Assembly: GCA_012963655.1 (NCBI GenBank)
Contig: DTVI01000456.1
Span: forward strand, 1 to 15,796
Length of the DNA stretch: 15,796 bases
Origin: Sulfurimonas sp.
GTDB taxonomy: Bacteria > Campylobacterota > Campylobacteria > Campylobacterales > Sulfurimonadaceae
Reading direction: 5' to 3'
The position numbers were made by a program, and so were the translations under genes. Positions 7,956 to 14,537 of this stretch are shown here, piece by piece. The notes under the pieces are model-generated. The model was not told the DNA's origin and ran no database searches. It was given only the letters and a program-made list of their open reading frames with translations. Position 1 is the first letter of the stretch; each line of letters begins with the position of its first letter.

Positions 7956-8815
7956 ACAAGATTAGGACTTATGACCCTTGCTTTAAGTCTTTTTCCGTCT
8001 CTTTTTTTAATATTTATTTCTTCGCTTATATATCCATCTTCTAAACTAATAGCAATAAATTCTAATTGAACATTTCCACTAATATAGCGCACGTTCACTT
8101 CTTTATTTTTAAGTACATCAGGTAGTTTTTCTATATCATGTAGATATACTACCTTTCCTTCAACTAGACGCTTTTTAAGTCTAAGCCTACCTTTTAATGC
8201 CATTTGTACAGGAAGGCCCTTAAAACGTTTAAAGACTATATTCTCATTTCGAAGGTCTAATGGTGTCAGAAGTTTACCGCGATTTATGTTATGGCTTGCT
8301 TTAAAGACCTTAAGAGATGCTTCTAGCTCATAGGTGATAAAATGACGTTTACCTGTATTAGCTGAAAATAATTGAAGGCTTGCCCGTTGATATAAGTAGG
8401 CTTTATTTTTAAATTTTAATGTATAGTCCTTGCCTAAATCTTGTATAAAGGTATTTTGGAGGTACTTAATATCTGTAATAAACATTTGAGGATAATAAGT
8501 ATGATAATAAGTTTTGATTTTATTGCTAATACTGGAATAGTCAATTTTTGAGTTTCGCTTAACATGAACAAGACCCTTGGTTTCATCTTCAAGGTTCATG
8601 CCCTCATTTTGAAGTCTGAGTAAAAGTTTTGAAGATGTAAAGGTTTTTTGGTGTCTATTTTCTTCAAAATGGTAAATTAAAAAATCATTTTTTATAGAAG
8701 GGTCAATGTGTGAAGCATTAAAGTCAAGACCCTCTACCTTATAATCATTTTTGAGCCCAAGTGAAAAAAGAAAAGAGCTTGAAAGAATAAAGAGAAAAAG
8801 AAATTTTAAGGACAA
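7943..8815 (-). CDS. flgA: Flagellar basal body P-ring formation chaperone FlgA
   Basis: FlgA is a periplasmic chaperone for assembly of the flagellar P ring around the rod. The 290-residue protein opens with a signal peptide (KFLFLFILSSSFLFSLG, about residues 4-20). The N-terminal half is lysine- and tyrosine-rich and poorly conserved. The C-terminal half holds the SAF-type domain (about residues 165-230, including INRGKLLTPLDLRNENIV) and the characteristic end KRDGKRLKARVISPNLVEI. It is longer than the approximately 220-residue enterobacterial protein, as is common in Campylobacterota. The start is TTG at 8815-8813, ten bases inside the upstream gene; only a weak AAGAAG precedes it, so coupling is likely. 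It is the only flagellar gene in the minus-strand operon. Confidence 0.88.
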   Translation of the reverse strand: MSLKFLFLFILSSSFLFSLGLKNDYKVEGLDFNASHIDPSIKNDFLIYHFEENRHQKTFTSSKLLLRLQNEGMNLEDETKGLVHVKRNSKIDYSSISNKIKTYYHTYYPQMFITDIKYLQNTFIQDLGKDYTLKFKNKAYLYQRASLQLFSANTGKRHFITYELEASLKVFKASHNINRGKLLTPLDLRNENIVFKRFKGLPVQMALKGRLRLKKRLVEGKVVYLHDIEKLPDVLKNKEVNVRYISGNVQLEFIAISLEDGYISEEINIKKRDGKRLKARVISPNLVEIK

Positions 8816-9153
8816 GTGTCTTCTTTAAGTACTTCTACAACATTTCTAAAGGTACTAAAAAAAGGCATGCGAATACCATATACATTAACCTCATAAGTAC
8901 AGCCAACTTTTAAGTGATTAAACAGATCCGTACTATCGTATTTTGTATGGTAAAAGGAGTCAGTGTCTTCAAAGCTTTCCGTAGCAGTAAAAATCATATA
9001 AACAGATTTTAATCCTGTTGTGACCCGTTGTTTGTCATCTATTGTAATTCGAACTTTCTCTAAGGTCCCAATTTGATACCAATACCCAATAGATCCTATA
9101 GTTATAAAAAAAAGTGTAAACATAATGAATTGAAATTTGATAAGAGATTGCAT
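8806..9153 (-). CDS. Small membrane-anchored protein of unknown function
   Basis: I do not recognise this 115-residue protein with certainty. One membrane helix (about residues 8-27, IMFTLFFITIGSIGYWY) follows a short N-terminus with a lysine, suggesting the C-terminal domain of about 85 residues lies in the periplasm. That domain has the pattern VRITIDDKQRVT, then KSVYMIFT, FEDTDSFYHTKYDSTDLF and a YGIRMPFFSTFRNVVEV end. This resembles small phage and bacterial proteins of the DUF1523 kind, but the match is from memory and weak. Cysteines C85 and C114 could form a disulfide. AGGAG lies 8 bases before the ATG, and the end overlaps flgA by 10 bases. It is the first protein gene of the minus-strand operon. 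Confidence 0.7.
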   Translation of the reverse strand: MQSLIKFQFIMFTLFFITIGSIGYWYQIGTLEKVRITIDDKQRVTTGLKSVYMIFTATESFEDTDSFYHTKYDSTDLFNHLKVGCTYEVNVYGIRMPFFSTFRNVVEVLKEDTCP

Positions 9154-9192
9154 AATTAAGACTCCTAGTAGTGATTTAGATATTTAAAAGTC

Positions 9193-9201
9193 ATTCTAGC
9201 A
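9193..9201 (-). promoter_or_regulatory. Probable extended -10 promoter of the minus-strand protein operon
   Basis: Between the tRNA gene and the first protein gene, the minus strand reads TGCTAGAAT, an extended -10 (TGnTAnAAT). It lies 39 bases before the ATG. A T-run just upstream (9205-9214 on this strand) follows the tRNA 3' end and may partly stop the tRNA transcript or act as the T-rich tract of this promoter. Confidence 0.45.
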
Positions 9202-9215
9202 TAATAGAAAAAAAG

Positions 9216-9299
9216 TGGTACCAGAGAGGGGATTTGAACCCCTAAGCCTCGCGGCGGGGGATTTTGAATCCCCTATGTATACCATTCCATCACTCTGGC
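9216..9299 (-). tRNA. tRNA-Leu, anticodon CAA
   Basis: This 84-base cloverleaf reads leucine codon TTG. The acceptor stem is GCCAGAG paired with CTCTGGT, with a G-U wobble at the first pair, followed by discriminator A and an encoded CCA. The anticodon stem GGGGA/TCCCC encloses the loop TTCAAAA, giving anticodon CAA. The long variable arm (GCC-GCGA-GGC) is the class II feature expected for leucine. The T arm is AGGGG-TTCAAAT-CCCCT. It stands alone, upstream of and in the same direction as the minus-strand protein operon. Confidence 0.96.
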
Positions 9300-9310
9300 A
9301 AAGAACCGAA

Positions 9311-9316
9311 ATTATA
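9311..9316 (-). promoter_or_regulatory. Probable -10 box of tRNA-Leu
   Basis: A perfect TATAAT on the minus strand lies 11 bases before the 5' end of the tRNA. It is one arm of a palindrome (ATTATA-GATA-TATAAT, 9311-9326), so a second TATAAT faces the other way towards flgL at 9321-9326. Confidence 0.55.
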
Positions 9317-9384
9317 GATATATAATACTTAAAGGGTGATAAATACAGCTTAGAATATACTAAATATTTTCTTTCTAAAAATTG

Positions 9385-9400
9385 TGGAACTCATTTTGCT
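9385..9400 (+). promoter_or_regulatory. Sigma-54 (RpoN) promoter of flgL
   Basis: TGGAACTCATTTTGCT matches the -24/-12 consensus used for mid-class flagellar genes in Campylobacter. The invariant GG is at 9386-9387 and GC at 9398-9399, 10 bases apart. Transcription should begin near 9410, after the earlier in-frame GTG at 9384 but before the ATG at 9447, which supports the later start. By family knowledge such promoters depend on the FlgR/FlgS two-component system and export-apparatus status; no activator site is recognised here. Confidence 0.85.
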
Positions 9401-9435
9401 TTTATATTTAGAATATATAGTTGCTATGAGTACAC

Positions 9436-9440
9436 GGAGG
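9436..9440 (+). promoter_or_regulatory. Ribosome binding site deciding the flgL start
   Basis: GGAGG lies 6 bases before the ATG at 9447-9449. No comparable site precedes the other in-frame candidates further upstream, so this fixes the flgL start. Confidence 0.85.
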
Positions 9441-9446
9441 TGCAAA

Positions 9447-11381
9447 ATGCGAGCTACAATGAGTGGGTATTATAGAAATTTACAATTGGATCATGGGAAG
9501 GTTGCAAAAGAACTTTTTGATGTTACCAAGCAGATTTCCTCAGGTCAAAAAATTCAGTATGCTTATGACGATACATCAACGTTTGTGACTACTATGCGTT
9601 TGGATAATGAACTTACTACACTAACTCAAACACAACAAAATGCACAAAAAGCACTTCAATTTAGCACAAATACAGATTACACTATGAGTGAAATGACGAC
9701 GCTTTTAGATTCAATGAAAACAGATTTGATTTATGCAGCTAGTGGTGTTCATAGTACTGAAAGTTTAAATGCTATTGCTCTTGAATTACGTGGGTTAGAA
9801 GAAAACTTTATTCAACTTGCTAATACCTCCATTGATGGTAGACACCTTTTTTCGGGTACTGCTATTAACACAAAACCTATTGACGGAAATGGGAATTACC
9901 AAGGCAATGATAAAGACATTTTGGCACACCTAGGCTCAGGTGTAGATCAAAAATATAATGTGAGTGGAAGTGATCTTTTTTTAGGCGCGGAAAATGCAAC
10001 TCATAGAGAAATAACGACTAATATTTCTTTGTATGATGGGACTACAGGTAATTATGCAAGTGTAAATTCTACCTTAGAAGACATTACGGGTTCGGGGGCT
10101 GATCAGTTTTTTTATATTCGAGGAACAAACACGGATGGTTCGAGTTTTAAAGAAAAAATACAGCTTGGAAATAATGTAACTGTTGGAAGTTTATTACAAG
10201 CTATTGGAAATGCTTATACTCCAAGCACAGGGGTGAGTGTTACCTTAGATGATAGAGGTGCTATTGTTCTTACGGATAAGGCAAATAGCTCTAGTAAACT
10301 AGATTTTCATATGGTGGCAGGAAATGATGTTACTGATATAGACACCTTAGTCCCTACAACGGGCTTAGAATTTATGAAAAGTGGGCTCACATCAAATACC
10401 GTAGCTACGGGAGCTGAAAGTGCAACCTATGATAGAACACTTTTTACAAAAACTGAAGCTATTATTCAATCTAATGTTTCTCAGCTTGTAAAAAATGGTG
10501 TTACAGATAGCTTAGGAAATGATATAGGTAATGAGTTTGCTGTAGATTCTACAAAATTAACAGATGTTTTCTCTGCAATGATGGGTCCCTTACATATTGA
10601 AGGAGTAGACTTAAACGGAGCGCCTTTTGATATAGACATTAACCTTAATGCTTCTCCCGTAACGGTTACAGGTGATTATGCGTATACGGTTGCTGATGGA
10701 AATGGAAATAATACATTACCCGCAGATATAACTTACCGACAGCTTATGGATGTTGTAAACATGGCAATAAATCAGCAAACTCCTGCAGATAATAACGTAG
10801 GTTACAGAGCGGCTATTAATAATTCTACTGCTAACTCAACTATAGACTTGTCATATGATGGAAAAATTACTTTTTCAGACTTAAATAATAACCCAAGTAC
10901 AGTAGATATTTCTATGTATGATGCATCCTCAGATACCTTTCCTGGTGCTCCAGGGTCAGCAGCGGGTTCTATAGCTACCTTCAATACAAACAATGCCTTG
11001 AGTATTTCTGATCCAAAAACAGACTTTTTTAAACAACTTGATGACTTAATTAAGTCAGTTGAGCTGGGTCGTATAAATGCTGATGGAAATGGTAATGACC
11101 CTAGAAATCTAGGGATAGAAAATGCAATTCAAGTCATTGATGACCTCTCAAGACATATTGGAAACCAACAGGCTGTTGTGGGAACACAGTCACAGACTTT
11201 ACAAAGAACAGAAGAAAGAACGCAGTTACTAATGTTAACAACACAAACCTTACGTTCAGAAACTATAGATGTAGATTTAGCTGAGGCTGCTTTAAGCCTA
11301 CAACAACTAACACTAAACTATCAGGCTATGCTATCAACAGTTTCTAAGGTTACACAGCTTTCTTTAGTAAATTTCCTATAA
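9447..11381 (+). CDS. flgL: Flagellar hook-filament junction protein FlgL (HAP3)
   Basis: FlgL is an exported structural protein that joins the hook-associated ring to the flagellin filament. The chosen start gives 644 residues, beginning MRATMSGYYRN. The N-terminal flagellin-type D0/D1 coiled coil covers about residues 1-140 (DVTKQISSGQKIQYAYDD, then NTSIDGRHLFSGT). The C-terminal D1/D0 coiled coil covers about residues 555-644 and ends QQLTLNYQAMLSTVSKVTQL. Between them is a large, Asp/Asn/Thr/Gly-rich variable domain of about 400 residues, longer than in enterobacterial FlgL (about 317 in total) but usual for Campylobacterota. No signal peptide is expected, as export is by the flagellar type III system. 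The start rests on GGAGG and on the sigma-54 promoter just upstream. The gene diverges from tRNA-Leu, and no other hook gene is adjacent. Confidence 0.9.
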   Translation: MRATMSGYYRNLQLDHGKVAKELFDVTKQISSGQKIQYAYDDTSTFVTTMRLDNELTTLTQTQQNAQKALQFSTNTDYTMSEMTTLLDSMKTDLIYAASGVHSTESLNAIALELRGLEENFIQLANTSIDGRHLFSGTAINTKPIDGNGNYQGNDKDILAHLGSGVDQKYNVSGSDLFLGAENATHREITTNISLYDGTTGNYASVNSTLEDITGSGADQFFYIRGTNTDGSSFKEKIQLGNNVTVGSLLQAIGNAYTPSTGVSVTLDDRGAIVLTDKANSSSKLDFHMVAGNDVTDIDTLVPTTGLEFMKSGLTSNTVATGAESATYDRTLFTKTEAIIQSNVSQLVKNGVTDSLGNDIGNEFAVDSTKLTDVFSAMMGPLHIEGVDLNGAPFDIDINLNASPVTVTGDYAYTVADGNGNNTLPADITYRQLMDVVNMAINQQTPADNNVGYRAAINNSTANSTIDLSYDGKITFSDLNNNPSTVDISMYDASSDTFPGAPGSAAGSIATFNTNNALSISDPKTDFFKQLDDLIKSVELGRINADGNGNDPRNLGIENAIQVIDDLSRHIGNQQAVVGTQSQTLQRTEERTQLLMLTTQTLRSETIDVDLAEAALSLQQLTLNYQAMLSTVSKVTQLSLVNFL

Positions 11382-11417
11382 ATACGCCTATAATTGGGTG
11401 AATTTATGAACTTAGGT

Positions 11418-11423
11418 TATAAT
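11418..11423 (+). promoter_or_regulatory. Probable -10 box of ftsK
   Basis: TATAAT lies in the 71-base gap between flgL and ftsK, 17 bases before the AAGGA ribosome site. A second TATAAT is at 11389-11394. No -35 box is visible, and no convincing terminator separates the gene from flgL, so readthrough from the sigma-54 promoter is possible. Confidence 0.4.
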
Positions 11424-11440
11424 CACCATTAATATAAAAC

Positions 11441-11445
11441 AAGGA
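11441..11445 (+). promoter_or_regulatory. Ribosome binding site pointing to an ATT start of ftsK
   Basis: AAGGA is the only good Shine-Dalgarno sequence before ftsK. The codon 7 bases downstream in the ftsK frame is ATT (11453-11455). The in-frame stop at 11435-11437 rules out any earlier start. Confidence 0.5.
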
Positions 11446-11452
11446 CTTTTCC

Positions 11453-13720
11453 ATTTTACGTAATATACTTTTTATCATTGGCGCAGGCTTGTTGTCTTAC
11501 TTTTCATTTTCTACTTATATTACAAGTGCTGAACTTGTGGGTTCCTTAGGAGCTAATTTTGGTCTTTTAAACCATAGCCTATTTGGTTATTTATCTTTTT
11601 TATATCCCTTAGGTTTAATGGTGTCTTTATTTTTATGGTTTAAAAATCCTGGTTTTTCACTTCGTCGTCTTGAAATATCTTTGTCTTCAGTACTTCTTTT
11701 CTTTACCTTAACTATTTTCCAAGGACTTATTATTGTTAATGAACTTCGTGGAAGTATTGGTGGAAATTTTGTAGACTTTTTATCACCTTATATTGGGACA
11801 GCAGGGATATGGATATTTTGGTTAATGTCTACATCTTTAGCAGGGATGATTTTGTTAGACAAGAGTTTTCAAGAAGTTGCTGAGGTCTTAAAAAAACTTG
11901 ACTTACAGGCTTACCTTCCAAAAATTCCTGAAAAAAATCAAACAGAAGTAAGTGAAGCAACTTCTAGTAAGAATGAAGAAAAGATAATTGAAGAAGTACC
12001 TGAGACTCCTATAGTAAAAGAAATTATAGAAGATGAAGGCTTTATACCTGAACCCCCTGTCTTATATCCTAAGAAAGAAGAGTCTTTAAAAAATGAGACC
12101 CTTAAGCCTGAGAAAACAAGAGAAGAAGTTATAAATGAGGCCGAAAAAAGCACTATTGTTGAAGTGGCTAAAAAAACAAAACTAATTAAAGAAGCAGAAT
12201 CTCCCGTAGAAAAGAAACCTGTTGAAGAAAAGCATGCTGTTATCGTAAGTGAACTAGAAGAAAATAAACAGTTATTAGACCAGATAGAAAAGGGTAAGGT
12301 TGAAAAGCCAAAAGACTTTAAACTACCTCCTGTTGATTTTTTGCAAAAACCTGAAAAGATAGATAATACGATAAATGAAGAAGAACTTGATGCAAAGATT
12401 CAAGACCTTATAGAAAAACTTGCTCACTTTAAAATTGATGGAGATGTGGTTAGAACCTACGCCGGTCCTGTTGTTTCTACCTTTGAGTTTAAGCCTGTTG
12501 CCAATGTAAAAGTGTCTAAGATTTTAAACCTTAAAGATGACCTTGCAATGGCGCTTAAAGCACAGACTATTCGGATACAAGCCCCAATTTCTGGAAAAGA
12601 TGTTGTGGGGATTGAAATTCCAAATAAAAGTGTTGAAACTATTTATCTAAGAGAGATTTTTGAGTCTGATTTATTTAAAGAATCTTCTTCTCCTTTAACC
12701 CTAGTGCTTGGAAAAGATATTGTAGGAAAGCCTTTTATTACTGACCTTAAAAAGCTTCCTCACTTACTTATAGCAGGAACAACGGGTTCAGGAAAGTCTG
12801 TTGGTATTAACTCTATGATACTTTCATTACTTTACAAAAACTCTCCTGATAATCTTAAACTGCTTATGATTGATCCTAAGATGCTTGAATTTTCTATCTA
12901 TAATGATATTCCCCATCTTCTTACCCCTGTTATTACTAAGGCAAAACAAGCGGTTGTGGCCTTAAACAATGTAGTAGCTGAGATGGAAAGACGTTATAGC
13001 CTTATGGCAGATACACGTACTAAAAACATTGATAATTATAATGAAAAAGCGAAAAAAGAAGGGAAAGAGATATTCCCTTATATTGTTGTTATCATTGATG
13101 AACTTGCTGACCTTATGATGACGTCGGGTAAGGATGTTGAATTTTCTATTGCGCGTTTAGCTCAAATGGCCAGAGCCTCAGGTATTCACCTTATTGTTGC
13201 AACTCAAAGACCTTCTGTTGATGTTGTTACGGGTATGATTAAGGCAAACCTACCTTCTCGTATTTCTTACAAGGTTGGACAAAAGATTGATTCTAAGATT
13301 ATCTTAGATCAAATGGGGGCAGAATCACTTCTTGGACGTGGGGATATGTTATTTACACCTCCTGGAATGAGCGGTGTTGTACGTCTTCATGCTCCTTGGT
13401 CATCTGAAGAAGAGATTGAAGCAATTGTTGAATTTTTAAAAGATCAAAGACCTGCTGAGTATGACAAACGCTTTTTATTAGAAGAGGGTGGCTTAAAATC
13501 AGATGCCCCTAGAAATGATATTGAAGAAGAAAAAGATGAGCTATACCTTCAAGCCAGAGGCATAGTAATAACAGATAAGAAGACATCTATCTCTTACCTA
13601 CAAAGACGTCTTCAAATTGGATATAACCGTTCCGCGCGTATCATTGAACAGTTAGAAAACAATGGTGTCTTATCTGCACCTAATTCTAAGGGAAATAGAG
13701 AGATTTTAACACTCGTATGA
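11453..13720 (+). CDS. ftsK: DNA translocase FtsK (apparent ATT start)
   Basis: FtsK couples septum formation to chromosome segregation: it is anchored at the division site and pumps DNA towards dif. With the ATT start it has 755 residues. Four membrane helices occupy about residues 4-25, 43-63, 75-95 and 112-134. A charged Glu/Lys/Pro-rich linker runs from about 150 to 300. The RecA-like motor has Walker A AGTTGSGKS (about 441-449) and Walker B VVIIDELADLM (about 545-555), followed by ATQRPSVDVVTG. The C-terminal winged-helix gamma domain (about 685-755, SYLQRRLQIGYNRSARIIEQLE) reads DNA polarity signals. The first conventional codon, TTG at 11489, would delete LRNILFIIGAGL and leave a half-length first helix, so the ATT at 11453 after AAGGA is preferred. 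The stop overlaps the next gene as ATGA. Confidence 0.93.
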   Translation: MLRNILFIIGAGLLSYFSFSTYITSAELVGSLGANFGLLNHSLFGYLSFLYPLGLMVSLFLWFKNPGFSLRRLEISLSSVLLFFTLTIFQGLIIVNELRGSIGGNFVDFLSPYIGTAGIWIFWLMSTSLAGMILLDKSFQEVAEVLKKLDLQAYLPKIPEKNQTEVSEATSSKNEEKIIEEVPETPIVKEIIEDEGFIPEPPVLYPKKEESLKNETLKPEKTREEVINEAEKSTIVEVAKKTKLIKEAESPVEKKPVEEKHAVIVSELEENKQLLDQIEKGKVEKPKDFKLPPVDFLQKPEKIDNTINEEELDAKIQDLIEKLAHFKIDGDVVRTYAGPVVSTFEFKPVANVKVSKILNLKDDLAMALKAQTIRIQAPISGKDVVGIEIPNKSVETIYLREIFESDLFKESSSPLTLVLGKDIVGKPFITDLKKLPHLLIAGTTGSGKSVGINSMILSLLYKNSPDNLKLLMIDPKMLEFSIYNDIPHLLTPVITKAKQAVVALNNVVAEMERRYSLMADTRTKNIDNYNEKAKKEGKEIFPYIVVIIDELADLMMTSGKDVEFSIARLAQMARASGIHLIVATQRPSVDVVTGMIKANLPSRISYKVGQKIDSKIILDQMGAESLLGRGDMLFTPPGMSGVVRLHAPWSSEEEIEAIVEFLKDQRPAEYDKRFLLEEGGLKSDAPRNDIEEEKDELYLQARGIVITDKKTSISYLQRRLQIGYNRSARIIEQLENNGVLSAPNSKGNREILTLV

Positions 13721-13965
13721 AAACATTAATCTTACTAAGCCTAATGGCCTTAAGTCTATTTGCTGACAAAACTATAGAGCATAAACATAAGCACATTCAT
13801 ACCCAGTGTGAAAAACCTATTATCTTTGATGAAACGCAGCTTGAAAAGATTTTTGAACTTAAGGGGAAGGTATATAAGATACTTAAGGGAGATGAAGTAA
13901 ACCCTTCTTTACTTTACGTCTTAGACACAAAAACAAATAAGTTTATTCGTATCAAGCAAAAATGA
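13717..13965 (+). CDS. Small secreted histidine-rich protein, function unknown
   Basis: This 82-residue protein opens with a clear signal peptide (KTLILLSLMALSLFA, likely cut after A16). The mature N-terminus has alternating histidines H22, H24, H26 and H28 followed by C31 (HKHKHIHTQC), which suggests metal binding in the periplasm. The rest is lysine-rich and predicted to be mixed beta (ELKGKVYKILKGDEVNPSLLYVLDT). I cannot assign a family. The ATG overlaps the ftsK stop as ATGA, and its own stop overlaps the next ATG in the same way, so the three genes are translationally coupled. The placement after ftsK makes it real rather than a chance frame, but says little about function. Confidence 0.75.
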   Translation: MKTLILLSLMALSLFADKTIEHKHKHIHTQCEKPIIFDETQLEKIFELKGKVYKILKGDEVNPSLLYVLDTKTNKFIRIKQK

Positions 13966-14537
13966 TTAAACTTTCTTACACCCAATATTCAAAACAATTC
14001 ACTTGTAAGATCGAAAATATAGGTGAACTTTCTATACAAACACTTCAAGAGCTCGAAGCCTTTGCCTCACAAAGAAGTGGCTCACTTGATTATTCAAAAG
14101 AATCTTTTAGTATTCCAAAGCGTATAGAAATACAACACTTACAAGAACTCTTTCAACTTAAAGGGATGGATGTCTTTATTACACAAAAAGAAGCTCAAAA
14201 ACATTTTGCAGTTAATACATCTATCATTAACTTTGGTAAGTTCAAAGGTACGAAGTGGAGTGACTTGGAAGACACATATCTCTTATGGCTAACAAAGAAC
14301 CTTAATTCTGATGATAGACAAACCGCTATAAGAGAACTAGAAAGAAGGAAAAGTGCACCTTCTAAAGATAAACAAAAAAAGGCTTCGCTTAAAGATCTTA
14401 AAACTATTATTGGCTTTGGTAAGTTTAGAGGACGTACTTGGGGTGAACTTCCTAAGGATTATCTTTTATGGGTAGCATCAAACCTACAGGGTGAGGCCAA
14501 AAGGCTGGCTGAACTTGTTTTAAGTAACAAATCGTAA
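13962..14537 (+). CDS. Protein with two ExoX-C/DUF3820-like repeats
   Basis: This cytoplasmic 191-residue protein carries two copies of a short domain, at about residues 88-130 and 149-188. Each has FGKF(K/R)G, an invariant Trp four to five residues on, and DYLLWV or TYLLWL. The same pattern is found at the C-terminus of exonuclease X-like proteins and in DUF3820 proteins. The first 85 residues are unrelated and unrecognised. No exonuclease (DEDD) domain is present, so it would be an accessory nucleic-acid-binding or protein-binding factor at most. A lysine-rich linker (SKDKQKKASLKDLK) separates the repeats. The ATG overlaps the upstream stop as ATGA, placing it in the ftsK operon. Function is unknown; a role in DNA processing linked to segregation is only a guess from context. 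Confidence 0.8.
   Translation: MIKLSYTQYSKQFTCKIENIGELSIQTLQELEAFASQRSGSLDYSKESFSIPKRIEIQHLQELFQLKGMDVFITQKEAQKHFAVNTSIINFGKFKGTKWSDLEDTYLLWLTKNLNSDDRQTAIRELERRKSAPSKDKQKKASLKDLKTIIGFGKFRGRTWGELPKDYLLWVASNLQGEAKRLAELVLSNKS

Noticed and set aside
9384..9446. N-terminal extension of flgL from GTG 9384
   Set aside because: It lies over the sigma-54 promoter, has no ribosome site, and ATG 9447 has GGAGG at ideal spacing with a family-typical N-terminus.
11397..11427. Inverted repeat GGTGA/TCACC after flgL as a terminator
   Set aside because: The stem is only five pairs with a 21-base loop and no following T-run.
11406..11432. Eight-codon mini-ORF (ATG to TAA) between flgL and ftsK as a possible leader peptide
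   Set aside because: It has no ribosome site and the probable ftsK -10 box lies inside it, so it would not be on the ftsK transcript.
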